Of a stretch of 64,000 nt of DNA, positions 51,675 to 61,043 are shown piece by piece (the first letter of the stretch is position 1; each line of letters opens with the position of its first letter). Source of the stretch: Shouchella hunanensis. GTDB taxonomy: Bacteria > Bacillota > Bacilli > Bacillales > Bacillaceae_D. The stretch lies in the NCBI RefSeq assembly GCF_028735875.1, contig NZ_CP117834.1:1104001-1168000 (forward strand). The letters run 5' to 3'. Under the pieces are notes generated by a model. That model ran no database searches, was not told the origin of the DNA, and was given only the letters and a program-made list of their open reading frames with translations. The position numbers and the translations under genes were made by a program.

Positions 51675-52076
51675 TTATACATGCTTATTGGGGCGATAGG
51701 CCATCCAGTCGCCATTTGGTATCGGTTCCACAATATGGTTAAAAAAATCCGTCGCTATATAACCAAACGCCTGCACCGTTTTCCCATCTACAATAACGTT
51801 GATTTTTACACGTTCGTACTCATTCCCAGTGAGTCGACCTTCTTTATACCCCTCTAATTTATCTACAGCTTCCAATACTTTAGGAGACACGCTGTAGAGT
51901 TCACCACGTATAAACTGGCCCTTTTTAAACCGTGCGATTGGATAGCCATATGGAGTCGCATGTAGTTCTCCTTCTACATAACAATCCCTTTTCAAGCAAG
52001 TTGCCGATTCTAGATAGTGTGCATTTGTGCCCCCTTTACGCAAGGTCCCATATACGAACAAGTAGATACTTCGCAC
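51675..52076 (-). CDS. Gamma-glutamylcyclotransferase-like protein
   Basis: 133-residue GGCT/AIG2-like fold protein. The substrate loop VYGTLRKGGTNAHYL is at the N-terminus, and the catalytic Glu sits in DKLEGYKEG. AFGYIA closes the beta barrel. It may release 5-oxoproline from gamma-glutamyl amines or amino acids. It lies 77 bp after the tctA gene on the same strand and could be a read-through gene of that operon. Confidence 0.85.
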   Translation of the reverse strand: MRSIYLFVYGTLRKGGTNAHYLESATCLKRDCYVEGELHATPYGYPIARFKKGQFIRGELYSVSPKVLEAVDKLEGYKEGRLTGNEYERVKINVIVDGKTVQAFGYIATDFFNHIVEPIPNGDWMAYRPNKHV

Positions 52077-52152
52077 ACTGCTCCACCTTTCTCTACGTTT
52101 TTACCCTATGATACTTTTTTCATTGTATGCATACAAGATAACGATTGATAGA

Positions 52153-53664
52153 TTACATGGAAGCGCCTGTTCCAGTTCCTTTTCTCCATTTAAATAGCTT
52201 CAAAATAAGAGGATAACTTAAGGAAAGCAACGTTAAGAAGAACAATGTCGTTGCAATTGGCGAGGCAAAGAAAATCGCCTGTGGACTCTCATAAATAATG
52301 GAGGCTCTACGCATGTTTTGCTCCATTTCTCCACCAACGATAAGGGCTAAAATCAATGGTGCTACAGGGTAGTCTAATACGCGCATAAGTAAGCCAATTA
52401 AGCCTGCAATAATGAGCAAGTAAAAATCGATGGTACTATACCCAAGTGTATATGCACCAATAAACGATAAAACCAACACAATAGGATACAGCACATTGGC
52501 AGGTGTACGTAACACCTTAATTAACATGCCTACCATTAAAATATTAATAATGACTAAAATTAAATTTCCTATAAACATACTGTTAATGAGCGTCCATACA
52601 AGATCCGGGCTATTTTCAAACAATAAAGGTCCTGGAGTAATACCAATCATGACTAACGCCCCAAGCATAACAGCGGTTGTACCTGATCCTGGAATACCCA
52701 TTGTTAACATAGGAATGAGTGACCCTACAGCAGCTGAACTGTTGGCTGATTCAGGTGCGACAAGTCCTTCTACTGCCCCTTTACCGAATTCATCCTTTCG
52801 CTTCGATAGTTGTTTTTCGGTAGAATACGCAAGTAAAGAGGAAATCGTTCCACCTGATCCTGGTAAAACACCGAGAAAGAAACCAAGTGGTCCACTTCGA
52901 AAAATCGGTCCCAGCGATCGTTTCCATTGTTCTTTTGTAAACCATTTGCTACCGATGGCTTGGTCATTTTTTGGTTGCTGTCCTTTTTTCTTTGGAAACA
53001 TATTGTATAAGACTTCTCCTAGCGCATAAATCCCGATAATAATGACGATGAAGTTAATACCATCTGTAAAATGCGGAACACCAAATGTGAATCGATGCAC
53101 ACCTGATTGGAGATCAATTCCAACCGTGCTTATCGCTAGACCAGCAAACATGGCAACAAACCCTTTGATCATTTTTCCTGTTGAAAGGGCAACAACTGCT
53201 GATAATGTGAAAAGAAAAAGCATAAAATACTCGGCTGGACCAAAGTTTAACGCAAATTGAGCAAGGGGAATGGCAAGAAAGATAAAGCCAAAAATCGCCA
53301 TGATGCCACCAAACAATGACGCCATCGCTGCAATCGACATGGCTTGACCTGCTTGGCCTTTTAATGTCATTGGATAACCGTCGAACGTCGCCGCAATGGA
53401 CGAACCATCTCCCGGTGTATTAATAAGTATGGAACTCCTCGATCCACCAAAAAGCGCTCCGTAATAAATTGAAGACATTAAGATTAATGCGCTTACTGGA
53501 TTCATTCCGAACGTTAGTGGAATTAAAACCGCTACTCCAGTTGCTGGACCTAGACCCGGAAGAATTCCAACGATTGTACCTAACAAGGCACCAAAAATGA
53601 GCCACACCATATTCATTGGTTCGAGTGCGGTAAAAAGCCCATCGATAATGATTGACCACTCCAT
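52153..53664 (-). CDS. tctA: Tripartite tricarboxylate transporter, large permease TctA
   Basis: 503-residue membrane protein with about 12 helices, the normal length of TctA. The two duplicated signature regions are GILPGLGPATGVAVLIPLTF and GVLPGSGGTISSLLAYSTEK. The ATG at 53664 follows GGAGGG by 8 bases; the longer frame has no good start. Together with TctB and TctC it takes up citrate or a related acid using an ion gradient. The operon order on the minus strand is tctC-tctB-tctA. Confidence 0.95.
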   Translation of the reverse strand: MEWSIIIDGLFTALEPMNMVWLIFGALLGTIVGILPGLGPATGVAVLIPLTFGMNPVSALILMSSIYYGALFGGSRSSILINTPGDGSSIAATFDGYPMTLKGQAGQAMSIAAMASLFGGIMAIFGFIFLAIPLAQFALNFGPAEYFMLFLFTLSAVVALSTGKMIKGFVAMFAGLAISTVGIDLQSGVHRFTFGVPHFTDGINFIVIIIGIYALGEVLYNMFPKKKGQQPKNDQAIGSKWFTKEQWKRSLGPIFRSGPLGFFLGVLPGSGGTISSLLAYSTEKQLSKRKDEFGKGAVEGLVAPESANSSAAVGSLIPMLTMGIPGSGTTAVMLGALVMIGITPGPLLFENSPDLVWTLINSMFIGNLILVIINILMVGMLIKVLRTPANVLYPIVLVLSFIGAYTLGYSTIDFYLLIIAGLIGLLMRVLDYPVAPLILALIVGGEMEQNMRRASIIYESPQAIFFASPIATTLFFLTLLSLSYPLILKLFKWRKGTGTGASM

Positions 53665-53668
53665 GCCT

Positions 53669-54133
53669 TTACCCTCCAAATCCCGGCAAGCTAATTTCAA
53701 GCAAATGACTAAATATAAACCATGTGCTGAACGAGACAATGCCTGTTACAAGTACATTCATACGCCATTTCTTTAAACCGTTTAAATAAAAGAGCAAAAC
53801 AACTAAGAATACGACGGTAGACAACAAAAAGCCTGCGTAGTCAAATAACAACGTATAAGCGAGACAGAGTAAAATGATGACGCCAATGGTTATCAGCGTT
53901 GATTTCTGAACGAGTAATTGTAAATCCTCCGTATCCTTTTCCCCTTTTTCTTTCATAACTTGAATTAAATCAATGATGGCAAACAAAAAAAGTCCGATAC
54001 AAATAGCGAGTGGAAAATAAATCGGTGCCAACGGGTCCCCCAGTGTAGCTTGTGGTAGCTGCAAGATTAAGAGCGCATAAGCCACGCTCAAAACAATAAA
54101 AAAAAGTGGCATTGATAATCGAACGACCTGCAT
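53669..54133 (-). CDS. tctB: Tripartite tricarboxylate transporter, small permease TctB
   Basis: 154-residue membrane protein with four hydrophobic helices, the typical TctB size. The start MQVVRL at 54133 follows AAAAGGAGG. A longer in-frame reading overlaps the tctC gene and lacks hydrophobic character. It ends 4 bp before the tctA start. Confidence 0.9.
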   Translation of the reverse strand: MQVVRLSMPLFFIVLSVAYALLILQLPQATLGDPLAPIYFPLAICIGLFLFAIIDLIQVMKEKGEKDTEDLQLLVQKSTLITIGVIILLCLAYTLLFDYAGFLLSTVVFLVVLLFYLNGLKKWRMNVLVTGIVSFSTWFIFSHLLEISLPGFGG

Positions 54134-54149
54134 ACTGTTAACCTCCTTT

Positions 54150-55118
54150 TTAAGGTGCAAGACCTGAGTCCACAATAATTTCTTCAAAAAATGTTGCTTG
54201 CTCTTCCATAAACGCAATCGTCTCATGACTATTCATATAAAAAGCGTCTAAGTCATTATTTTCAAGGATAGTATTCCACTCCTCTGTTTCAACCATTGAA
54301 GAGAGCCATTCATCCCATTGCGCTACCTCTTCTTCAGCCATTTCTGATGGGCCCATAATACCGCGCCAGTGAGGGAAGACCATTTCCGCACCCATTTCTG
54401 TCCACGTTGGAACATCTGGAAAAGCATCCAGTCGCTCTTCTGATGTGATGGCTAAGATTGAGACCTCACCGACTTCATACTGTTCGGCAAAACCGGACAC
54501 AGAATTTGTAGCTATATCAATGTGCCCACCTAATAGGGCATTCATAATATCGCCTCCGCTACTATAAACAAGAAATTGTAGCTCGGTCGGGTCGATACCA
54601 TACGCAACAGCTGCTTGAACAAATGCCAAATGATTGCCTGAACCAAGTGAAGGACTTACACCAATCGTCAAGGAAGTAGGGTTTTCTTTTAATTGCTGCA
54701 TCACGTCGGCACCGTTTTCAAATGAAGTATCAGATCTGGATGCAATGGCGAGCCATTCTGTCGATAGCATCGCAAGCGGTGTAAAATCTTCGTAAGATAA
54801 ATCACTTTGTCCGAGCAGGTTACTCGTAATTAATAGGCTAGAGTTTACCGCTGCATAATGACTGTTTTGTTGGTTAAGGTATTGCCAGCCTACCTCTCCA
54901 CCGCCACCTGGTTTGTTTAAAACGGTGACACTTTCTTCTAGAAGTCCATCACTGACTAGCGATCGCTGTATCGATCGCGCCGTCATATCCCAGCCCCCTC
55001 CTGGCGTTGCTGGAGCAATAATTTCAACTGTCCGATTTGGGAAGTCAGCAGTTGACTCTACATTCGTCGAACATCCAACCAAAACGACTAGAGTACATGC
55101 AAGCATCCATTTCTTCAT
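54150..55118 (-). CDS. tctC: Tripartite tricarboxylate transporter, binding lipoprotein TctC
   Basis: 322-residue Bug-family receptor with a lipobox LVGC. Bug signatures are VEIIAPATPGGGWDMTARSI, the NKPGGGG loop that binds the carboxylate, and DIATNSVSGFAEQ. It captures an organic acid outside the membrane for TctA/TctB. The lipoprotein form replaces the periplasmic one of Gram-negatives. It is first in the tct operon, behind a promoter with a cre-like element, and next to a CitS/CitT-type two-component system. Confidence 0.93.
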   Translation of the reverse strand: MKKWMLACTLVVLVGCSTNVESTADFPNRTVEIIAPATPGGGWDMTARSIQRSLVSDGLLEESVTVLNKPGGGGEVGWQYLNQQNSHYAAVNSSLLITSNLLGQSDLSYEDFTPLAMLSTEWLAIASRSDTSFENGADVMQQLKENPTSLTIGVSPSLGSGNHLAFVQAAVAYGIDPTELQFLVYSSGGDIMNALLGGHIDIATNSVSGFAEQYEVGEVSILAITSEERLDAFPDVPTWTEMGAEMVFPHWRGIMGPSEMAEEEVAQWDEWLSSMVETEEWNTILENNDLDAFYMNSHETIAFMEEQATFFEEIIVDSGLAP

Positions 55119-55134
55119 CTAAAAACCTCCTTAA

Positions 55135-55148
55135 AGTAACCGCTTTCA
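55135..55148 (-). promoter_or_regulatory. Cre-like site in the tct leader
   Basis: Minus strand TGAAAGCGGTTACT fits the cre consensus TGWNANCGNTNWCA except the last base. It lies between the promoter and the tctC ribosome binding site, a road-block position for CcpA. Confidence 0.6.
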
Positions 55149-55164
55149 AAATTACTGTTTATGC

Positions 55165-55194
55165 ACTATAGCATGCAAATGATTCGTAAAACAA
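55165..55194 (-). promoter_or_regulatory. Likely tct operon promoter
   Basis: Minus strand TTGTTT, 18 bp, TATAGT. The -35 is weak, as expected for a promoter that needs an activator such as the adjacent CitT-type regulator. The rest of the 258-bp gap shows no gene. Confidence 0.45.
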
Positions 55195-55376
55195 GCATAC
55201 ATCTTTAACATTCTTTATATCTTTTTCAGTCATTTCGTCCTTTTTGTCCATTTGGAAGCCAAGCTATGTAGCAGCAAATAAAAAACGCTTGCGACTATGA
55301 TGAAAAAAATCGACACCATTGACGCAAACGTATTTTTATAGAAGTAAGTAAAACGAACACTTTGTCAAAAAAGCTC

Positions 55377-56069
55377 TTAGTGATGCTTTAATTGATATCG
55401 CCGCTCAGGTCTACCGATCTCACCATAGCTTAATTGTGTGTAAACTGTGGACTCTCTTACAAGATGCTCTAAATAGCGCCTTGCTGTTGTTCGCGATACA
55501 CCGAGTTCTTCACATGTTTTTTCAATCGTTAGTCCTTCTTCAAATTGTTGAAGTAAATCATTCACCCGTTGAAGCGTAATCGCATCAATTCCTGAAGGTA
55601 AATCTGAATGTAAAGTTGAAACAGGTTTTAATGACAGACTTCCACCTAACACACGTGCTGCATCTTCATTGTAAAATGTCGCATAAGAACGGTTAAAAAG
55701 AGTTTGCTGTGCTGCATAATCGTTTAGGGTTTGCTTGAACAGCGCTGCATCTACTGGCTTTTGTAAAAAAGCAAACACACCACTTCGTTTAGCCTTTTGA
55801 AGAATAGCCATGTCGTCTGATGCAGAGATGATGAGTATATCTAAATCCGGGTAGTTTCTACGTACGTCTTGGAGCAGCTTCGCCCTTTCAATATCAGGAA
55901 AATACAAATCAAGCAGCAATAAATCGACCTGCTCTTCTTCATCAAGTCGCTTAAACAATTCCTGTCCATTTAGTGCATATCCTAGTAAATGAAAACCGCT
56001 ACATGCGTGGACATACTCAGAGTGAATCATCACTAGCCGATAATCGTCTTCTGCTATTAGTACATTCAT
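55377..56069 (-). CDS. Response regulator, CitT family, for the tct operon
   Basis: 230-residue regulator with receiver domain (acidic E7-D8-D9, phosphoacceptor Asp54 in LLLDLYFPD, Lys in LQKPV). The C-terminal helix-turn-helix (LGVSRTTARRYLEHL) ends in IGRPERRYQLKHH. It overlaps the kinase gene by 4 bp (ATGA). It is paralogous to the regulator at 604-1275. Its location beside tctCBA indicates that it activates tricarboxylate uptake. Confidence 0.92.
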   Translation of the reverse strand: MNVLIAEDDYRLVMIHSEYVHACSGFHLLGYALNGQELFKRLDEEEQVDLLLLDLYFPDIERAKLLQDVRRNYPDLDILIISASDDMAILQKAKRSGVFAFLQKPVDAALFKQTLNDYAAQQTLFNRSYATFYNEDAARVLGGSLSLKPVSTLHSDLPSGIDAITLQRVNDLLQQFEEGLTIEKTCEELGVSRTTARRYLEHLVRESTVYTQLSYGEIGRPERRYQLKHH

Positions 56070-57631
56070 CTCTTATCTCCTTCTGTTTTTGGAATATAAA
56101 TCGAAACAACTGTGCCTTCCTTATCAGAGATTCCATTAACTTCCATTACACCATTCCACTTCTCCAATACTTGTTGAACATTTGAAAGACCAAACCCTCT
56201 TTCTTCTCCTTTTGTCGATCTACCTGGTTGAAGAAGCGGTTTCAGATCTTCATTAAAGCCTTGTCCACTATCATAAACATCAATGACCCACTCATCACCT
56301 GCGTCACTTGCAAAAAAAAGCACGTCTTTCTTTTCTGTGTCTGCCACTGCTTCAATCGCATTATCTAACACATTTCCAATGATTGTGGACAAATCGGATA
56401 TGGGGATTCGCTCAATCGTATGCAATTCACTAGACTCTTCTATCGACAAATGGACATGCTTTTCTGCCGCTTTTGCCATTTTTGCAAGTAAGAGTGCTTG
56501 TACCCCGACGTCCGTTATTTTTTGAAAAAGAGGAACGGTCTGGGCGCGTTGTACACTCGTTTCATTTACAATAAACGTCAGCGCTTCTTCTTGCTTTCCA
56601 AGCTGTAAAAGCCCCATTAAGACATATAACTTGTTGCGAAATTCATGAGCCTGAGCTCTTAAACCATCAGACTGTGCTTGCATCTGCGCCATCGTTTCTT
56701 TTACTTGCTTTATTTCTGTAAAATCCCTAAAACTACAAATAGCGCCGACTCTTTTTTTATTTTCGTAAAGAGGCTGGCAATTCACAACGAGCGATTTTCC
56801 AGAAATGTTTCGCATATCATCAAAGAGCGTCTGACCGTTATGTAAAGACTCAAATAATCCTAACTTATGCAAAACGCCTTTATTTGCCTGTTCAGTTCCC
56901 AAGATAAAAGCTGCTGCCGGATTAAACAACGTTACGTCACCATGTTCATTCACCGCACAAATTCCTTCATTTAAAGATTGAAGCAAGGCTTCTCTCTCTT
57001 TGTAAAGCGTTGCAATAAGAGCGGGCTCATGACCGAATGTATCACGCTGTATACTCGATGAAATAATACCTGCACAAAGTAAACTTAATGCTAATCCCGC
57101 GAAACCGACAAAAGCATTGCGCCACAATCGTTCGTATAACACCTCGTTTATTCTTTCTAATGGGTAGGACACGCGAACAGCTCCGATCAGTTGTTCTGCA
57201 TCACCTATTTGGTCATAGATTGGTGCTGTCGTTTGAATCACTTCTTCTCCATGCAACACCGTTCGTTCTGTCCGATAAGAACCAAATACAAGCGTTGCCT
57301 GTAAACTATGTCGTGTCTCATCTTCTTTTCCAGACAACATTTCTTTTCCATTATCATCTATGACAGAGACTAGTGGGTTATATGCTTGAAGGCGTACTCG
57401 ATCAATAATACCTTGAACTTCGCTTACATCGTTTTCATGTAGGGCGTTCGCTAATGCCGGCATGAAGGAGAGGGCATTGGCGGTCTGTCTTGATAATTGT
57501 TTATATTCCTGATTTAAGTTAACGCTTTCAAAATAAGCATGAACAAGCGTGAATAATGAGATAAGTATCACGACAAGAATAGAGAACACAAGCAAGACAC
57601 GTGTTCTTATCGTCATACGTTTCTCTCTCAT
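56066..57631 (-). CDS. Sensor histidine kinase, CitA/DcuS family, for the tct operon
   Basis: About 521 residues from the ATG at 57631 (another in-frame ATG at 57616 is possible). An N-terminal transmembrane helix, an extracytoplasmic CACHE-like domain (EVQGIIDRVRLQAYNPLVSV region), a second helix and a PAS domain precede the Spo0B-type segment RAQAHEFRNKLYVLMG with the phospho-accepting His near residue 330. The ATPase has GNVLDNAIEAV, YDSGQGF and ERGFGLSNV. It likely senses external citrate-like acids. The longer frame to 57772 runs into the neighbouring gene and is not used. Confidence 0.9.
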   Translation of the reverse strand: MREKRMTIRTRVLLVFSILVVILISLFTLVHAYFESVNLNQEYKQLSRQTANALSFMPALANALHENDVSEVQGIIDRVRLQAYNPLVSVIDDNGKEMLSGKEDETRHSLQATLVFGSYRTERTVLHGEEVIQTTAPIYDQIGDAEQLIGAVRVSYPLERINEVLYERLWRNAFVGFAGLALSLLCAGIISSSIQRDTFGHEPALIATLYKEREALLQSLNEGICAVNEHGDVTLFNPAAAFILGTEQANKGVLHKLGLFESLHNGQTLFDDMRNISGKSLVVNCQPLYENKKRVGAICSFRDFTEIKQVKETMAQMQAQSDGLRAQAHEFRNKLYVLMGLLQLGKQEEALTFIVNETSVQRAQTVPLFQKITDVGVQALLLAKMAKAAEKHVHLSIEESSELHTIERIPISDLSTIIGNVLDNAIEAVADTEKKDVLFFASDAGDEWVIDVYDSGQGFNEDLKPLLQPGRSTKGEERGFGLSNVQQVLEKWNGVMEVNGISDKEGTVVSIYIPKTEGDKR

Positions 57632-57740
57632 AGGGTATTGCCGACCTTTGTTTATTACAGATCCTCCTCCCCTCTCCACCATAGTGTACCATGAGATGCA
57701 GAAGAAGGTGGGACAGAAGCAAACCTTTCGTGCAATGGAA

Positions 57741-57771
57741 TAAAAAGAAAGCAGTCCTAAGACTGCCTTCA
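57741..57771 (-). terminator. Terminator of the acyl-CoA ligase gene
   Basis: Minus strand AAGGCAGTC pairs with GACTGCTTT around TTAG, followed by CTTTTTATT. It overlaps the stop codon. Confidence 0.8.
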
Positions 57772-59379
57772 CGATTCCTTCTTTGCGCTTACTACTTGTT
57801 CCCGCAATGCCCGCTTTAAAAACTTACCTACTGACGTGCGTGGAAGCTGATGCATAAAGAGAACATCATCAGGCAACCACCATTTCGAAAATTGAGTCGC
57901 CAAGTAGTCATTTAATTCTTCCTTAGTCACGACACCGCCTTCTTTTAATACAACACACGCTACAGGACGCTCCTGCCATTTCTCGTGAGGAACGGATACT
58001 ACCGCCGCTTCAAGAACGGCTTCATGTCCCATAATGGCATTTTCTAAATCAACAGAAGAGATCCATTCGCCACCACTTTTAATTAAATCCTTTGTCCGAT
58101 CAACAATTTTGATAGCGCCCTCTTCATCAATCGTCACAACGTCCCCAGTATGAAGCCAGCCGTTACGAAAAGCTTCTTGACTTCGCTCATCATCGTGGTA
58201 ATGATCGGCAATCCACGGACCACGAATAAGTAGCTCACCCATCTCCTTCCCGTCCCACGCAATGTCTCCGTTTTCGTTTACGCCCTTTATATCAATAAGG
58301 GGAACAGCCATCCCTTGCTTTGCCCTGATATGATATCGCTCCTCCTCTGGCCAGCTATGTTGATAACTTTTTAACCGAGCGTAGGAAACAATTGGGGAGG
58401 TTTCAGTCATTCCATATGCGTGGAAAAAAGGAATGTTTAATTTTTTCTCAAAGCTTTCAATCATACTTTTAGGGGCTGCCGAGCCACCGCATATGACCGC
58501 TCTAAGACTACTTAAATCATAGTTCCCTTTTTCTATTACTTGCAAGAGACCAAGCCAAATCGTCGGCACACCTCCTGTAAATGTAACATGTTCACTTTCG
58601 ATTAACTCTGCGAGCAGTTGTGGTGTAAACTGAGGTCCAGGAAGAACTTGAGTCGCCCCATAAAAAGTGGCGCTAAAAGGTAATCCCCATGCGTTAACAT
58701 GAAACATAGGCACAACGGGCATGCAGACGTCATTTTCCGATATAGCTGTTGTATCAACCATACCTTGAACTAAACTATGAAGCGTAATTCCTCTATGTGT
58801 ATATAACACACCTTTTGGTTTCCCGGTTGTGGCAGACGTGTAGCACATCGCCGCAGGTTCATTTTCAACAAGATCCTCGAGAAAAGCAAAGTTCGGGTTT
58901 CCTTTTTCTAGTAGCGCTTCATATGAATACAAAGGCTCGAGGGTTGATTGAGGCACTTCTTTTTTATCCGTTAAAACAATATAAGTATGAACCGATGTCA
59001 GCTGGTCTTTCACTGCTTCTACAATTGGCAAAAGATCTTCATCAATTAGCAGTATGCGATCTTCAGCGTGATTAATCACATAGACAAGGTGATCTGAGGA
59101 AAGTCGCATATTAATCATATGCAGCACAGCACCTAAACCTGGGGCAGCAAAATAGGCCTCTAAATGGCGATGATGATTCCATGCAACCGTCCCTACGCGC
59201 TCCCCGCGCTTTAGTCCAAACTCGTTAAGTACACTTGCTAAAGCTCTTGTGCGCCTGCCAATCTCTCTGTAAGACAGTCGGTGCATGTTATCCAACGTTC
59301 TTGAGATTACTTGCTTAGATGGGAAATAACGCTCCGCGCGTTCTAACATTGGCGGAATGGTTAAAGGTGTGTTCATCAT
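57769..59379 (-). CDS. Fatty acid--CoA ligase (AMP-binding)
   Basis: 536-residue acyl-activating enzyme. ANL motifs are in order: the P-loop-like YTSATTGKPKGV (A3), HAYGMTETSP (A5), GWLHTGD (A7), DRTKDLIKSGGEW (A8) and the catalytic Lys in PRTSVGKFLKR (A10). Substrate is probably a medium- or long-chain fatty acid, by resemblance to Bacillus LcfA/YngI-type enzymes. It makes the acyl-CoA for beta-oxidation. It is a single gene with its own terminator. Confidence 0.9.
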   Translation of the reverse strand: MMNTPLTIPPMLERAERYFPSKQVISRTLDNMHRLSYREIGRRTRALASVLNEFGLKRGERVGTVAWNHHRHLEAYFAAPGLGAVLHMINMRLSSDHLVYVINHAEDRILLIDEDLLPIVEAVKDQLTSVHTYIVLTDKKEVPQSTLEPLYSYEALLEKGNPNFAFLEDLVENEPAAMCYTSATTGKPKGVLYTHRGITLHSLVQGMVDTTAISENDVCMPVVPMFHVNAWGLPFSATFYGATQVLPGPQFTPQLLAELIESEHVTFTGGVPTIWLGLLQVIEKGNYDLSSLRAVICGGSAAPKSMIESFEKKLNIPFFHAYGMTETSPIVSYARLKSYQHSWPEEERYHIRAKQGMAVPLIDIKGVNENGDIAWDGKEMGELLIRGPWIADHYHDDERSQEAFRNGWLHTGDVVTIDEEGAIKIVDRTKDLIKSGGEWISSVDLENAIMGHEAVLEAAVVSVPHEKWQERPVACVVLKEGGVVTKEELNDYLATQFSKWWLPDDVLFMHQLPRTSVGKFLKRALREQVVSAKKES

Positions 59380-59533
59380 TTGCCAAAAACCCCTCTCTAT
59401 TTGTTTGCGCTTTCATTTTGATTTAACTATTATTTTAGCAATCCCATTTCGAACAAGCAAATTATTTTTAAAAATTCTAAACTTTATTTATATAAAAAAA
59501 GAAACTCTACTACAGAGCTTCTCAAAGCAACCA

Positions 59534-60307
59534 TTAAAATAATCCAAATAGCTTCTTTCTTTTTTTTGTTACTCTTTCAGGAGGCTCAAGGTAAATATGC
59601 TTATTTTCAACAATTAATCGAGCATTTTCCTTGTATTCAAACAGTAATTGGGAACCAAATCGATCTTCTACGACTTGATATGCTTCCTGCATACGTAACG
59701 TGCGATTCGATGTATTATGAACATCGGATGCGATTACATGAACGAGATTCGCTTCAATCAGTTGCTCGCTTAACGTTTGAATGTCTTTGCCAAAATAACC
59801 AGTTAAACTAGATGATGTTAACTGAGCAAGTGCACCGTTTTTAATCAGCTCATACAGTTTGTTTGGTGATTCCATAATCACCTTGTTTCGCTCTGGGTGT
59901 GCAATAATTGGAATATACCCTTGAGAACCTAGTTCATAGAATAAACGTGTTGCATAGACAGGTATATCATTTGAAGGAAATTCCACAAGAACATATTTGC
60001 TGTTTGCTAAACTTAAGCTTGAACCGGACGCTAGGTCACTTGGTACATCTCCATACAAACGTATTTCCTGACCGGCCATAACCGTCAGAGGAATACCTTG
60101 TTTGTTGAGCTCCTCATTTAACTCCGCCACCGCATCGTGTAAAAACGATCCATCTAGCAGAGGAAAATTCGGGTGCTGATGATGAGGCGTTGCCACCATC
60201 GCTGTAACCCCTTCGCTCACTGCTTGCTCGGCAATTGCGATACTGTCTTCAATCGTTTTTGCCCCATCATCGAGCCCGGGTAAGATATGACTATGAATGT
60301 CAATCAT
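59534..60307 (-). CDS. PHP-domain tyrosine-protein phosphatase (CpsB/YwqE type)
   Basis: 257-residue manganese-dependent phosphatase of the PHP superfamily. The first metal site is DIHSHILPGLDDGA, then ATPHHQHPNF, EIRLYGD, IAHPERNK and the C-terminal ASDVHNT. It removes phosphate from the tyrosine kinase encoded 20 bp upstream and so tunes polysaccharide export or other targets. Order on the minus strand is modulator, kinase, phosphatase, as in ywqCDE/tkmA-ptkA-ptpZ. Confidence 0.92.
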   Translation of the reverse strand: MIDIHSHILPGLDDGAKTIEDSIAIAEQAVSEGVTAMVATPHHQHPNFPLLDGSFLHDAVAELNEELNKQGIPLTVMAGQEIRLYGDVPSDLASGSSLSLANSKYVLVEFPSNDIPVYATRLFYELGSQGYIPIIAHPERNKVIMESPNKLYELIKNGALAQLTSSSLTGYFGKDIQTLSEQLIEANLVHVIASDVHNTSNRTLRMQEAYQVVEDRFGSQLLFEYKENARLIVENKHIYLEPPERVTKKRKKLFGLF

Positions 60308-60327
60308 CCAGCTCTCCCCTTTTTCCT

Positions 60328-61023
60328 TTATTGATAATAATAATACGTATTTTGATCAATTGGCTTATTGTTAAGTACTACACCTAGTATGTTGGCTTTT
60401 GCTTTCACTAGATTCCCTTTCGTTTGCTCAAGCTGATCGCGGTCTGTCTTTCCGCTTGACGTTACAATAATAGTGCCATCCACTTTACTAGATAAAATTT
60501 GTGCATCCGCTACAGCCATAACTGGTGGCGTATCAATGATGACCATATCAAAGTTCTCACATGCTTCTTTAATCACTATTTCCATCATTTTTGAGTTTAA
60601 CAACTCAGCTGGGTTTGGCGGGACGGGTCCGCATGTTAGCAAGCTAACGTTTTCAATGGACGTTTCCTGCGCAACATCGACTAGCTTCTGCTGCCTTGTT
60701 AATACATTGGTTAAACCGTGTGTGTTCATTAGGCTGAATGTATAATGTGCGGTAGGCTTTCTCATATCAGCATCAATTAATAAAACACGTTGTCCGTTTT
60801 GTCCCATTACAACTGCGAGATTAGAAGCCGTCGTTGACTTCCCTTCCCCTGGACCGGCAGACGTAATTAAAAGAGAATGGATGTCTGTATCGATAGCAGA
60901 GTATTCAATATTTGTACGGATATTTCGATATTGCTCTGTTATTGGAGAATGTTTATTTACATCTGCAATAAGCTGGCGTTTCTTTTGTCCTTGACCTTTT
61001 TTCGTACGAGTTGACCTGGCCAT
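60328..61023 (-). CDS. BY-type tyrosine kinase (CpsD/PtkA family)
   Basis: 231-residue cytoplasmic bacterial tyrosine kinase. Walker A is SAGPGEGKS (55-63), Walker A' VLLIDADMRKP (94-104) and Walker B MVIIDTPP. The C-terminus carries the autophosphorylated Tyr cluster NTYYYYQ. It needs the membrane modulator encoded upstream for activity. It controls chain length or export of exopolysaccharide and phosphorylates other proteins in Bacillus. Confidence 0.93.
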   Translation of the reverse strand: MARSTRTKKGQGQKKRQLIADVNKHSPITEQYRNIRTNIEYSAIDTDIHSLLITSAGPGEGKSTTASNLAVVMGQNGQRVLLIDADMRKPTAHYTFSLMNTHGLTNVLTRQQKLVDVAQETSIENVSLLTCGPVPPNPAELLNSKMMEIVIKEACENFDMVIIDTPPVMAVADAQILSSKVDGTIIVTSSGKTDRDQLEQTKGNLVKAKANILGVVLNNKPIDQNTYYYYQ

Positions 61024-61043
61024 AAGTCACCTACTTTCTTAAG

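Noticed and set aside
52430-53029. 199-residue plus-strand frame
   Set aside because: Antisense shadow of tctA. The minus-strand protein has clear TctA motifs across this stretch.
54134-54226. Longer N-terminus for TctB
   Set aside because: It overlaps the tctC coding end, is basic and not TctB-like, and a strong AAAAGGAGG precedes the shorter start.
57526-57541. Second cre-like sequence (TGAAAGCGTTAACT, minus strand)
   Set aside because: It lies inside the coding sequence of the sensor kinase (residues F-E-S-V-N-L), so the match is most likely chance.
57632-57772. Longer N-terminus for the tct sensor kinase
   Set aside because: It would overlap the acyl-CoA ligase terminator and stop codon, and the residues have no sensor-kinase character.
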